Source: Bacilli bacterium
GTDB lineage: Bacteria > Bacillota_I > Bacilli_A > RFN20 > CAG-826
DNA: 64,000 bases
Reading direction: 5' to 3'
NCBI GenBank assembly: GCA_017429285.1
Contig: JAFRPF010000016.1
Span: forward strand, 62,001-126,000
Part shown: positions 42,977-52,132 of the stretch, piece after piece
Numbering within the stretch: position 1 is the first letter of the stretch
Layout of the letters: every line of letters starts with the position of its first letter
Notes under the pieces: model-generated
Databases searched by the model: none
What the model was told of the DNA's origin: nothing
What the model saw: only the letters and a program-made list of their open reading frames with translations
Made by a program: the position numbers and the translations under genes

Positions 42977-43936
42977 ATGAAAAAGATTTCATTAGTTATT
43001 CCAATGTATAACGAAGAGGAAATGGTTCCTTTGTTATTTTCTACTTTAAACGAAAAATTATTCGTTCCATTAAAAGATAGATATGCTTTTGAAGTGGTCG
43101 CTATAAATGATGGTTCCAAAGACAAAACTTTAGAATTATTGAAAATAGAACAGGAAAAATATCCTCAATTAGTGATTGTTAATCTATCTAGAAACTGGGG
43201 ACAAGAACCAGCTGTTAGAGCGGGACTAGTGACCGCTAGTGGAGAGGCTGTTATTCCGATGGATGCTGATTTACAAGATCCACCAGAAATCATTCCGCAA
43301 ATGTTAGAGATGTGGAATAACGGTTATGAAGTCGTGAATGCAGTCCGTGTTTCAAGAAAGAAAGATACATCATTTAAAAGAAATAGCGCTGGTATATTCT
43401 ATCGATTCTTGGATAAGATTTCACCAAAGGTGAAAATACCAAATAACGTCAATAACTTCCGTTTATTAGATAGAAGAGTGGTTGATGAAGTGAATGCGAT
43501 GAGTGAGACTAACCGCATTTTAAGAGTGGAAATTCCATTTGTTGGTTTTAAAACTGGAGCCGTAGAAATTGTTCGCGCTAAAAGAGCCAAAGGTGAAAGT
43601 CATTATCCACTTAAAGCGATGGTTTCTTTAGCGAAAAATTCCATGCTTTCAGTGAGTGTTAAACCTTTAGAATATCCCGTTTATATCGCTATCTTTTTAG
43701 CGAGTACTTATATGCTTTCTGCTATAGCAGAATTAGTGTTATTTATTCTAAAACTATGTAAAGTTATCGATATTTCTTCATTAGCCCTTTGGTCATGGTT
43801 AGTGATTAATGTCGTCTTATTTATCGCTACTATTATCGTTTCTATCCAAGCCCTTAATTCCTTATATCTTGGAAAAGCGGTGGAAGAAAGCGTCAAAAGA
43901 CCAAGTGTTATCATTAAGGAAATTATTAGAAAATAA
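42977..43936 (+). CDS. Family 2 glycosyltransferase, polyprenyl-phosphate type
   Basis: A 320-aa GT2 enzyme like GtrB/YkoT/CsbB: catalytic domain plus two C-terminal membrane helices (about 230-305). Seen: SLVIPMYNEEEMVP, AINDGSKDKTLEL, NLSRNWGQEPAVRAGL, MDADLQDPPEIIPQM with the metal-binding Asp residues, and the NNFRLLDRRVVD motif. These enzymes load a sugar onto a lipid carrier for wall, teichoic acid or protein glycosylation. The start is ATG 42977; an earlier start at 42929 lies inside the terminator. It sits where spo0B lies in Bacillus, between rpmA and obgE. Confidence 0.88.
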   Translation: MKKISLVIPMYNEEEMVPLLFSTLNEKLFVPLKDRYAFEVVAINDGSKDKTLELLKIEQEKYPQLVIVNLSRNWGQEPAVRAGLVTASGEAVIPMDADLQDPPEIIPQMLEMWNNGYEVVNAVRVSRKKDTSFKRNSAGIFYRFLDKISPKVKIPNNVNNFRLLDRRVVDEVNAMSETNRILRVEIPFVGFKTGAVEIVRAKRAKGESHYPLKAMVSLAKNSMLSVSVKPLEYPVYIAIFLASTYMLSAIAELVLFILKLCKVIDISSLALWSWLVINVVLFIATIIVSIQALNSLYLGKAVEESVKRPSVIIKEIIRK

Positions 43937-43938
43937 TT

Positions 43939-45216
43939 ATGTTTATAGATCGTGCTGTCATTGAGGTAAGAAGTGGAAAAGGTGGCGATGGTGCCATCGC
44001 TTTCTTGCGTGAAAAATTCGTACCCAAAGGTGGCCCAGCTGGAGGTAACGGTGGTCGTGGTGCTTCTATCTATTTAAGAGCTAATAGCCACATCAATACC
44101 TTGTTTAATTTCCGTCATAGCAAAACCTTTATCGGTAAAGACGGTGAAAAAGGTGGCATTAAAAACCAATTTGGCAAATATGCCGAAGATGTCATTATTG
44201 ATGTTCCAGTTGGTACCGTGGTCTTCGAAGAAGAAGGTCATAAATTCTTAGGTGACTTAAATGAAGATGGTAAGATCATTAAAGTTGCCAAAGGCGGAAG
44301 AGGCGGAAGAGGTAATTCCGCATTTAAGAGTTCCACTAATCGCGCCCCTAAGATCGCTGAAAACGGTGAGCCAGGGGAAAGAAAAAGATTAATTTTAGAA
44401 TTAAAATTATTAGCTGATGTCGGTTTAGTCGGTTTCCCAAGTGTTGGTAAATCAACTTTATTAAGTGTTGTTAGTTCTGCTAGACCAGAAATCGCTGATT
44501 ATCCATTTACCACAATTGTTCCTAATTTAGGTGTTGTTTCTTTAAAAGATGGCCGTTCATTTGTGATGGCGGACCTTCCAGGTTTAATCGAAGGAGCCCA
44601 TCTCGGTAAAGGATTAGGCTTACAATTCTTAAGACATATTGAAAGATGTCGTGTTATTATCCATGTCATTGATATGGGTAATTCGGGGAGAGATCCAATT
44701 AGTGATTACAAAGTAATCAATGAAGAACTTAAACAATATGGCTTCGGTTTAGAAAATAGACCTCGTATTCTTTTAGCTAGTAAGATGGATGAAGACGGGG
44801 CTAAACAAAGATTAGAAGAGTTTAAAAAAGAGATTAAAGAAGAAATTATTCCGATTTCCGCTTTAACGGAAGAAGGCATTGAACTAGCTTTATATAAATG
44901 TGCTGACTTATTAGAAAAGACACCCCTATTTCCTCTATATGATGAAAGTAGTGATGAACTTGATAATAAAGTCTATGTACTTGAAGAAGAAAGTAAGCCA
45001 TTTGTGGTGGAAAAAATTAAAGGCCATGAATTTAGAATTAGCGGTGAACAAATTGTGAAATTTTATCGTATGACTAATATCTCCACCGATGAAGGTATGA
45101 TGGTTTTAATGACTAGATTAAGAAAACTTAGAGTGGATGATGAACTCGAAAGATTAGGAGCTATAGATGGTGATATCGTCTATTTAGACGATTTCTCATT
45201 TGAATATGTGAGTTAA
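43939..45216 (+). CDS. obgE: Obg/CgtA GTPase
   Basis: A 425-aa GTPase for large-subunit assembly and stress signalling. It has the glycine-rich Obg fold (residues 1-155, GGKGGDGAIAFLREK and GGRGGRGNSAFKSS), the G domain (G1 GFPSVGKSTLL, G2 TTIVPNLG, G3 DLPGLIEGAHLGKGLG, SKMDED), and a C-terminal OCT domain (about 345-425). All expected parts are present. Starts two bases after the glycosyltransferase stop. Confidence 0.96.
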   Translation: MFIDRAVIEVRSGKGGDGAIAFLREKFVPKGGPAGGNGGRGASIYLRANSHINTLFNFRHSKTFIGKDGEKGGIKNQFGKYAEDVIIDVPVGTVVFEEEGHKFLGDLNEDGKIIKVAKGGRGGRGNSAFKSSTNRAPKIAENGEPGERKRLILELKLLADVGLVGFPSVGKSTLLSVVSSARPEIADYPFTTIVPNLGVVSLKDGRSFVMADLPGLIEGAHLGKGLGLQFLRHIERCRVIIHVIDMGNSGRDPISDYKVINEELKQYGFGLENRPRILLASKMDEDGAKQRLEEFKKEIKEEIIPISALTEEGIELALYKCADLLEKTPLFPLYDESSDELDNKVYVLEEESKPFVVEKIKGHEFRISGEQIVKFYRMTNISTDEGMMVLMTRLRKLRVDDELERLGAIDGDIVYLDDFSFEYVS

Positions 45217-45217
45217 T

Positions 45218-45952
45218 ATGAAATTAGAACAATATTTAGATGTCATCATTTCATTTTTAAAAGACTATCTTAACGATAGCCATATGGATGGTTATGTCCT
45301 CGGTTTATCAGGTGGAGTTGATTCCTCTTTAGTGGCCGCTTTAAGTAAAAAAGCTATCGGTAAAGAAAAATTAACATGCATCATGATGCCAATCGATTCT
45401 CATCCTGATGATTTAAAAGATGCCAAAGAATTAGCAAAAGCTTTAGATTTAAATTATGTCGTCCTAGATGCTAGTGAAGCCTTTCATAATATAAAAGACA
45501 TGTTTATTAAAGCTGGTATTGAACTAGACACCGCCTCCTTATCTAACTTAAAAGTGAGATTAAGAATGTCGATGCTTTATGCATATGGACAAAAACATCG
45601 TTATTTAGTTCTTGGCACTGATAATATGGATGAAAGATATACCGGTTATTTCACTAAATACGGTGATGGAGCGGCTGATATCTTACCAATCGTCTATCTC
45701 ACCAAAGGTGAAGTTGTTAAGGCGAGCAAATTATTAGGTGTACCAACTCGTTTAGCAGAAAGAGTGCCTTCCGCGGGATTATTTGAAGGACAAACTGATG
45801 AAAAAGAGATGGGTGTTAAATATTCTGATTTAGATAATTTCTTATTAGGAAATAAAGTTGATCCAAAAGTGGAAGAAAGAATCTTACATCTTCATAAAAT
45901 TAGTGAACATAAAAGAAAGGCGATTCCCACTCCACCGGAGTTTAAAAGATGA
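45218..45952 (+). CDS. nadE: NH3-dependent NAD synthetase
   Basis: A 244-aa ammonia-dependent NAD+ synthetase that amidates nicotinate adenine dinucleotide. The ATP-binding P-loop is SGGVDSS (31-37). GTDNMDERYTGYFTKYGDGAADILPI and RVPSAGLFEGQTDEKEMG are typical of the family. No glutaminase domain is fused. One base separates it from obgE, so translation is probably coupled. Stop is TGA, overlapping the ATG of the small gene that follows. Confidence 0.94.
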   Translation: MKLEQYLDVIISFLKDYLNDSHMDGYVLGLSGGVDSSLVAALSKKAIGKEKLTCIMMPIDSHPDDLKDAKELAKALDLNYVVLDASEAFHNIKDMFIKAGIELDTASLSNLKVRLRMSMLYAYGQKHRYLVLGTDNMDERYTGYFTKYGDGAADILPIVYLTKGEVVKASKLLGVPTRLAERVPSAGLFEGQTDEKEMGVKYSDLDNFLLGNKVDPKVEERILHLHKISEHKRKAIPTPPEFKR

Positions 45953-46044
45953 AAGGGAAAGGAGAAATAATCCTCTTAGCAGGACTCATCACTTCTCTAT
46001 TTACTATCATCTTTATAATAATATTTATTATGGCGTTTAAATAA
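45949..46044 (+). CDS. 31-aa single-span membrane peptide between nadE and ruvA
   Basis: A small ORF whose ATG overlaps the nadE stop (ATGA) and which ends 12 bases before ruvA. Residues 1-6 are basic (MKGKGE), followed by a hydrophobic span (IILLAGLITSLFTIIFIIIFIM) and AFK. The overlap, the codon-for-codon fit between two genes and the clean peptide architecture support a real gene. No Shine-Dalgarno beyond GGAG about ten bases upstream. Family unknown. Confidence 0.55.
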   Translation: MKGKGEIILLAGLITSLFTIIFIIIFIMAFK

Positions 46045-46056
46045 GGAGGAAAAAAT

Positions 46057-46611
46057 ATGATCTATTTTCTTAAAGGTAAAGTTACTTTAAAAGATAAAGA
46101 TACATTAGTGATTGACGTAAGAGACGTCGGTTATCAAGTTTTAGTGTCTCATATCGATGAGTATAACATCGGTGATGAAGTTTTAATTTATACCTATAAT
46201 GTCGTTAGAGAAGATGAACAATATTTAGTGGGTTTCTCTTCTTTAGAAGAAAAATCAGTTTTTCTCTCTTTAATAAAAGTGAAAGGCTTAGGTCCAAAAA
46301 GTGCGATCGGAGCCTTGTCATCAACCTCTCCACAAGAAGTGATTAATGCGATTGCAAGCAACAATGTTGCTTATTTAAAGAAATTACCAGGTATTGGGGC
46401 CAAAGCTGCCGCTCAAATTATCTTAGATTTGAAAGGTGAATTAACCGGTGGTAGTAAAGGCGATCCAACCGTTTATGATGAAGTTTATGAAGCTCTTAAA
46501 GGTTTAGGATTTAAAGGCGCGGCGATTGACCGTGTTTTAGCGACTATCAATGAACCTGGAGCAAGCAGTGAAGACATCTTACGTATCGCATTAAATAAAT
46601 TAAGGAAATAA
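46057..46611 (+). CDS. ruvA: Holliday junction helicase subunit RuvA
   Basis: A 184-aa junction-binding subunit. It has an N-terminal OB fold (1-62), helix-hairpin-helix pairs ([15 protein letters not shown] and [22 protein letters not shown]), and a C-terminal domain III (about 140-184) that contacts RuvB. AAGGAGG before ATG. Two bases separate it from ruvB. Confidence 0.95.
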   Translation: MIYFLKGKVTLKDKDTLVIDVRDVGYQVLVSHIDEYNIGDEVLIYTYNVVREDEQYLVGFSSLEEKSVFLSLIKVKGLGPKSAIGALSSTSPQEVINAIASNNVAYLKKLPGIGAKAAAQIILDLKGELTGGSKGDPTVYDEVYEALKGLGFKGAAIDRVLATINEPGASSEDILRIALNKLRK

Positions 46612-46613
46612 TT

Positions 46614-47618
46614 ATGTCTCGTTTATTAGATGCCCATGTTAATAAAAATGATTTACAAGAAGAGATATCTTTAAGACCACAGAAATTAAAAGAATATGTC
46701 GGCCAAAAAGATTTAAAGAAAAATCTCGAAGTTTTTATCGGTGCCGCTTTACACCGTGATGAGCCTCTTGATCATATTCTTTTCTATGGTCCTCCAGGAC
46801 TTGGTAAAACCACATTAGCTTATGTTATCGCTAATGAGATGGGGGCTAATATTCATGTCGCTAATGGACCAAGTATTGAAAAGATTGGTGATTTAGCCGC
46901 TATTCTTTCTGGTATTGAGCCAGGTGATATTTTGTTTATCGATGAGATTCATCGTTTGCCTAGAATAGTAGAAGAATCCTTATATACCGCGATGGAAGAT
47001 TTTAAATTTTCGATCGTCATAAATCGTGATGTAAATTCCAAAGCTTTGACGATGAATTTGCCGCCTTTTACTCTGATTGGTGCTACCACAAGAGCTGGTG
47101 ATTTATCCGCTCCACTTAGAGCGAGGTTCGGTATAACCGAAAAACTCAATTTTTACGATCTCGATGAGGTGGAGCAAATCGTCACTAGAACCGCGAAGGT
47201 CTTCGGGGCTAAAATCGATAAAAAAGCGGCTCAAGAAATCGCCAAAAGAAGTCGTGGAACTCCCCGTATTGCTAACCGTTTATTTAGAAGAGTGAGAGAT
47301 TTTGCTAACTTCAAAGGTAAGGATGATATCGATTTAGTTGATGCTTTAGAAGCCCTTAATGCTTTAAAGGTTGATGACATCGGTTTAGATGATGTCGATA
47401 TCAGATATTTAAAAACTTTAATTGAAAGATTTAATGGTGGACCAGTTGGTCTAGATACCTTAGCGAATGCGATTGGTGAAGAGATTATGAATCTGGAAGA
47501 TGTTTATGAACCATATCTCTTACAGATTGGATTTATCGATCGTACACCGCGTGGTAGAGTCGCTAATCCTAAAGCTTATAAACATTTAAAAATTACCCAT
47601 CAAGAGGCTTTATTTTAA
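46614..47618 (+). CDS. ruvB: Holliday junction helicase motor RuvB
   Basis: A 334-aa AAA+ motor. Seen: [22 protein letters not shown], Walker [12 protein letters not shown] near residue 60, Walker [32 protein letters not shown] (sensor 1 and arginine finger) and the winged-helix end [12 protein letters not shown]. With RuvA it drives branch migration during recombination. Length and motifs are complete. Confidence 0.97.
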   Translation: MSRLLDAHVNKNDLQEEISLRPQKLKEYVGQKDLKKNLEVFIGAALHRDEPLDHILFYGPPGLGKTTLAYVIANEMGANIHVANGPSIEKIGDLAAILSGIEPGDILFIDEIHRLPRIVEESLYTAMEDFKFSIVINRDVNSKALTMNLPPFTLIGATTRAGDLSAPLRARFGITEKLNFYDLDEVEQIVTRTAKVFGAKIDKKAAQEIAKRSRGTPRIANRLFRRVRDFANFKGKDDIDLVDALEALNALKVDDIGLDDVDIRYLKTLIERFNGGPVGLDTLANAIGEEIMNLEDVYEPYLLQIGFIDRTPRGRVANPKAYKHLKITHQEALF

Positions 47619-47658
47619 AAAAGTCTCTTTTGTATATATGCGTGTGCGCATTTAATTA

Positions 47659-47685
47659 TTGAAATACACTTACTTTTAGTATAAT
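47659..47685 (+). promoter_or_regulatory. Promoter of secDF
   Basis: TTGAAA (47659-47664), 15 bases, TATAAT (47680-47685). Spacing is short but both boxes are good. GAGGAGG lies before ATG 47738. The 119-base gap also holds a weak ATGCG/CGCAT hairpin after ruvB. Confidence 0.55.
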
Positions 47686-47737
47686 CTTATTTAGAACGCG
47701 CTTGCGTGACGTGTATTTTTTGTGAGGAGGAACAGAC

Positions 47738-50425
47738 ATGAGAAGACTATGGTCCTATGTTATCCTAACTGGTGCTTCATTATTATTAATGGGTGCATCA
47801 TTTAACAACATTGTTAAACAAACAACTTCTAACATCGAATATAGCGATGGAAAAGAAATGGTTTTCCGTATTTCTGATAAAGATAGCGGAGTGGATTTAG
47901 AAGAGAAAGACGCGGATGGTAATGTTCCAAGTGAACTTATCGCTAATAGCATGATTAAACGTCTTGATTCTTTATCTATTACTAACTACGAAGTATCCAC
48001 TGAAAGTTATGACACAGTGAAAGTTACTTTAAAACAAGATACCGATGAAAATTACGAAAACGTCAAAAAGCTCATGGCCTTCGATGGTTCTTTAGCTCTC
48101 TCCTCAAAATTAGATGATTTCCGTGTTAACAAAGATGAAAATGAAAAATTCATTACTGGTAATGCCTTTTTAGAAACTAAAAATGATTATCCTTCTGTGA
48201 ATATTCCTGTTGGTGATCACTTCAAAGAACTCTATGACATCGTCAAGAAATATAAGGAAGATAATAACACTGAAGCGGCGGAAAGTAGCACCAGTGGTGA
48301 AGGTGAAGATGCGGAAACTACTTACACCTATAATTTATATCTCTGGCATGACTATGAAGATGGTAACACCTTCTCTCAAACTCAATCCGGAAATGAAGAT
48401 TATGATGAAAAAGTTGCGGAAAAGGTCTTCATGAACTTCGACATCGCTGAACTTGAAAAATTAGAAGAAGATGGTAAAGAAATTAATAATTTAACCGCCT
48501 TCGTCAATGTCCAAGACGCGAATAACAATCAAAAATATGAAGCTAGTGAAGTGAGAAAAGCTTTTGATACCGCAAGATTCTATGTTTCATTAATTAACTG
48601 TGGTTCATTAGATTATAAAGTCACATTCTTATACGAGAATAGTGTGAACGCGATTAGCGAACAATTAGTGAGTACTGATGGCCATTTATTATGGACATCA
48701 ACCTTAAGAGCGACTATCGTTTGTGTTGTCATCTTATGTTTGTTATTAGCGGTCTTCTATCGTTTATCCACTTTAGCAACTGCGACATTAACATTAGGTA
48801 GTGTTTTTGCTGGTATCGGCTCTTTAATTTGGTTCACCGCCGAATTTAACGCGGCTGGCTTAATCGCTTTATGCGCTGTCGCGATCGTCTCTTTAGTGAG
48901 CAGTGTCATCTATTTAACAAAGTTAAAAGAAGAAGCTTATAGAGGTCGTAGCTTAAAGAAAGCTAACTCTGAAGCGAGCAAGAAATCATTACTTCCAATC
49001 GTTGATGTGAACGTCTTATTAATTATTGTTGGTATTTTCTGCTATGTCTTAGGCGGTTCATTAATGAGATCATTTGCGATTATCTCCGTTATCGGTGGTA
49101 TCGCTTCCTTAGTTTTAAATACTGTCGTTTTAAAATTACTCATGTGGTTAGCGACTAACACTACAAAATTACAAGGTAAATACGAAGTATTCGGTATCGA
49201 TAGCAAGAATGTTCCTAACTTATTAAAAGAAGAAAAACAAACTTATTATGGTAATTATGCAAATAAAGACTTCACCAAGAAGAGAAAATTAGTGGGTATC
49301 TTTGCTTCTATCTTATTCGTAGCTGGTTTAACCGGCATGATCGTCTTTGGAAGTCTAAATAAAGGTGTTGTTTATAATAATGGTGGTACTCTCCAAAATA
49401 GCGAAATATTTGTTGAAACAAATAGTGAACATACCTTAATTACTGAACAAGCAATTAGAGATATCTTAGCGAATACTTATACATATGAAAAAGATGAGAA
49501 CAAATCCACATCTTTAGAAAAACAAATTAGCGACATCCTTTATAAGACAAGAGAAGATGTCGATGAAGATAAACAAACAGTTTATTATTCCTATTACGTT
49601 ATTAAGCTTAATAGCAAGATTAACGATGATAAATATAATGCATATTATATTACCGTTGATAGTGAAGGTAAGGAAACTTCCCGTACTTATTCTAATAAAG
49701 AAGAAGGCGGTATCTCCGCTTTAATCAATTCCCAAATCTTTGCGATTGATGAACAAGTTTCTACCAGCTTAAAAGCCGTGGATGTGAAGAGTGTTCAACA
49801 ACCAGAATTCGCTCCTGTGATGTATGCGACTTTAGTCGGTATTGCGGTAGCGAGCTTCTATCTCTTACTTAGATATAGATTATCTCGTGGTTTAGCGAGC
49901 TTTGTGGTCACATCTTTAGTGACAGGTATTGTCGCTGGATTCTTCGCTTATACCCGTTTAGCGGTCACAAACTATGCGGTTATTGTTATTCCAGTTGTCG
50001 CTTTATTCACATTAGTGACTACAGTTCTTTATTTAAATAAAGAAAGAGAAATGGTTTTAGAAGATAAGAACAAAGATAATTCCTTTGAAAATAGAGAAGC
50101 AATTATGATTAAATCTACATCATTTGCTTATTCTTCCGCCTTATTAGTTTCTATCTTAGCGATTTATATTGGCATCAACTTCTTCGGATTTGGTGCAGCG
50201 AATAACGCTTGGTTATTCTTAGTGCTAATCGTCGGTATCTTTGCCGCTTTATTCTTCGTCACTAACTTACTTGGACCAGTTGGACAATTCTTCTATAAAT
50301 TATTCTCCAAGGTCAATATCGAAAAATTCACTAGTAAGTTCAAAGGAAAGAAAAAGAAGAAAGTGGTTAATACTCCTCGTTCCGCTGAACCGGAAGAGAG
50401 AATCTTTATCGGTATTAACGATTAA
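47738..50425 (+). CDS. secDF: Protein translocase subunit SecDF (fused)
   Basis: An 895-aa fused SecD-SecF, which uses ion motive force to help pull preproteins through SecYEG. SecD half: one N-terminal helix (3-22), an extracytoplasmic region to about 320, then a cluster of five helices to about 480. SecF half: a helix near 525, a second extracytoplasmic region (545-685), then five more helices and a basic tail. The conserved short motifs are diverged and the extracytoplasmic regions carry long acidic inserts, making it longer than Bacillus SecDF. Own promoter and terminator. Confidence 0.8.
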   Translation: MRRLWSYVILTGASLLLMGASFNNIVKQTTSNIEYSDGKEMVFRISDKDSGVDLEEKDADGNVPSELIANSMIKRLDSLSITNYEVSTESYDTVKVTLKQDTDENYENVKKLMAFDGSLALSSKLDDFRVNKDENEKFITGNAFLETKNDYPSVNIPVGDHFKELYDIVKKYKEDNNTEAAESSTSGEGEDAETTYTYNLYLWHDYEDGNTFSQTQSGNEDYDEKVAEKVFMNFDIAELEKLEEDGKEINNLTAFVNVQDANNNQKYEASEVRKAFDTARFYVSLINCGSLDYKVTFLYENSVNAISEQLVSTDGHLLWTSTLRATIVCVVILCLLLAVFYRLSTLATATLTLGSVFAGIGSLIWFTAEFNAAGLIALCAVAIVSLVSSVIYLTKLKEEAYRGRSLKKANSEASKKSLLPIVDVNVLLIIVGIFCYVLGGSLMRSFAIISVIGGIASLVLNTVVLKLLMWLATNTTKLQGKYEVFGIDSKNVPNLLKEEKQTYYGNYANKDFTKKRKLVGIFASILFVAGLTGMIVFGSLNKGVVYNNGGTLQNSEIFVETNSEHTLITEQAIRDILANTYTYEKDENKSTSLEKQISDILYKTREDVDEDKQTVYYSYYVIKLNSKINDDKYNAYYITVDSEGKETSRTYSNKEEGGISALINSQIFAIDEQVSTSLKAVDVKSVQQPEFAPVMYATLVGIAVASFYLLLRYRLSRGLASFVVTSLVTGIVAGFFAYTRLAVTNYAVIVIPVVALFTLVTTVLYLNKEREMVLEDKNKDNSFENREAIMIKSTSFAYSSALLVSILAIYIGINFFGFGAANNAWLFLVLIVGIFAALFFVTNLLGPVGQFFYKLFSKVNIEKFTSKFKGKKKKKVVNTPRSAEPEERIFIGIND

Positions 50426-50432
50426 TTTAATA

Positions 50433-50457
50433 GGCTACCTAACGGTGGCCTTTTTTG
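50433..50457 (+). terminator. Terminator five bases before recJ
   Basis: GGCTACC (50433-50439), TAAC loop, GGTGGCC (50444-50450), one G-T pair, then six T. The recJ ATG is at 50462. Confidence 0.8.
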
Positions 50458-50461
50458 GAAT

Positions 50462-52027
50462 ATGAAAGACACTTTATTTACTCGTTTATTAAATTATTAT
50501 CACATTAGTGAAGATGACTATTTAGAAAAAACTAGAGACGTCTCTATCTCTAATTTTGCGCTTGGTCATGAATTTAAAAGAATGGATGAAGCTGTTAATT
50601 TAGTAAAAGAGGCGATTAAGAATAAAGATAAAATCTTTATATATGGTGATTATGATGCGGATGGAATTATGTCGACATCGATCATTACTAAAAGTTTATT
50701 AATATTAGGAGTTATTCCTTTATATTACATTCCTAACCGTTATAACGATGGGTATGGCATTAACTTAACTAAGTCAGAAGAAATCGTTAATAAGGGTGTG
50801 AAATTAGTTATTACTGTCGATAACGGAATATCAGCCAATGAGCCAATCGATTATTTAAAAGAGCATGGCGTCAAAGTTTTAGTTCTTGATCATCATAGCG
50901 TTCCAGAAGTCGTTCCTAACGCTGATGTCATTATTCATCCTAGTTATAGTGAATTTGGAGAAGTAGCTACATCCGCGGGATTTGTTTCCTTTATGTTTGC
51001 CTGGGCATTACTTGGAAGATTTGATAAATATTTAGCCACTTTAGCCTCGATATCACTTATTAGTGATATGATGCCTCTATTAGAATATAATCGTGACTTC
51101 TTGAGATTAATTTTTGCCAATTATAGAGACGGTGAATTTTATAATATCGACTTTTTAAAAGAAGATATGAAATTTGATGAAGTAGCGATCGGGATGAAAA
51201 TCGCTCCAAAGATCAATGCTTTAGGTCGTTTATTAGATGACGAAACAATTAATTATGTAGTGAGATTTTTTGTCACTCAAGATCATGAAAAGATTGATAA
51301 GATTGGTAATTGGATTGTTAACATCAACGAAAAGAGAAAACAAGCCAGTAAAGATAGTGACAATTTAGCCGTTGATATAAAAGAAGATGAACCCGCAATC
51401 TTAGTTGTTAAAGATATCAAAGAAGGATTATTAGGGCTTATCGCTAATAATTTATGCTCGACTTATCATAAACCTACAATCGTCTTTACCGAAGAAAGAG
51501 ATGGAGAGTGTTTAAAAGGTAGTGCGAGAGCGCCTGAAGGCTTTAATGTGGTGGACGCTTTTAATTATTGTAGTGACCTCATGGTTACTTCTGGTGGACA
51601 TGCTTTAGCGGGTGGATGTTCGATTAAAAAAATAGACTTTGAAAAATTTAAAAATAAATTCTATGAATTCGCTAAAAAGACTCCAATAGTTGTGGAAGAA
51701 AAAGAAGATATTCCCCTTGGATTAACAGAAATTAATGAAGAAAATTATCAATTAATACATTCATTTTCTCCTTTTGGAGAAAGTTGGAAAGCTCCTATCT
51801 TTAGGCTAAAACATATTAAAACCGATTCTTTGTTGTTTTCTAAAAGCGGGGAACATATCTTAACTTATGTTGGCTATGGCGTGAAACTGACCGGCTTTAA
51901 TATTAGTAAAGACTCTCTTAGCGATTATCAATTTGTAGATCTTATCGGTAGCATTAAAAAGAGTATCTATCGCGGACAAGAATCCATTGAGTTTAATATC
52001 AAAAAAGCTATCAGTGCAGATAAATAA
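50462..52027 (+). CDS. recJ: RecJ-type single-strand DNA exonuclease
   Basis: A 521-aa DHH-family nuclease. Motif I is YGDYDADGIMSTS (about 62-74), the DHH motif is LVLDHHSVPE near 141, and DHHA1 features include GSARAPEGFNVVDAF and SGGHALAGGCSI. RecJ degrades 5' single-stranded ends in repair and recombination. It is shorter than Bacillus RecJ (which has an extra C-terminal part) but complete in catalytic motifs. No Shine-Dalgarno is present, and a terminator ends only five bases before the ATG. Confidence 0.88.
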   Translation: MKDTLFTRLLNYYHISEDDYLEKTRDVSISNFALGHEFKRMDEAVNLVKEAIKNKDKIFIYGDYDADGIMSTSIITKSLLILGVIPLYYIPNRYNDGYGINLTKSEEIVNKGVKLVITVDNGISANEPIDYLKEHGVKVLVLDHHSVPEVVPNADVIIHPSYSEFGEVATSAGFVSFMFAWALLGRFDKYLATLASISLISDMMPLLEYNRDFLRLIFANYRDGEFYNIDFLKEDMKFDEVAIGMKIAPKINALGRLLDDETINYVVRFFVTQDHEKIDKIGNWIVNINEKRKQASKDSDNLAVDIKEDEPAILVVKDIKEGLLGLIANNLCSTYHKPTIVFTEERDGECLKGSARAPEGFNVVDAFNYCSDLMVTSGGHALAGGCSIKKIDFEKFKNKFYEFAKKTPIVVEEKEDIPLGLTEINEENYQLIHSFSPFGESWKAPIFRLKHIKTDSLLFSKSGEHILTYVGYGVKLTGFNISKDSLSDYQFVDLIGSIKKSIYRGQESIEFNIKKAISADK

Positions 52028-52051
52028 TTTATAACCTATATTTTAAAAGAT

Positions 52052-52105
52052 ACCGTCTTATAAATATTAATGAATGATGCGTTATATTTGTGAAGCGGTT
52101 TTTTT
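52052..52105 (+). terminator. Long-stem terminator after recJ
   Basis: CCGTCTTATAAATAT (52053-52067) pairs with ATATTTGTGAAGCGG (52084-52098) over 15 positions with one mismatch and three G-T pairs, then seven T. Confidence 0.65.
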
Positions 52106-52132
52106 AATGCTAAACTTATTAAAGTTTAAGTT

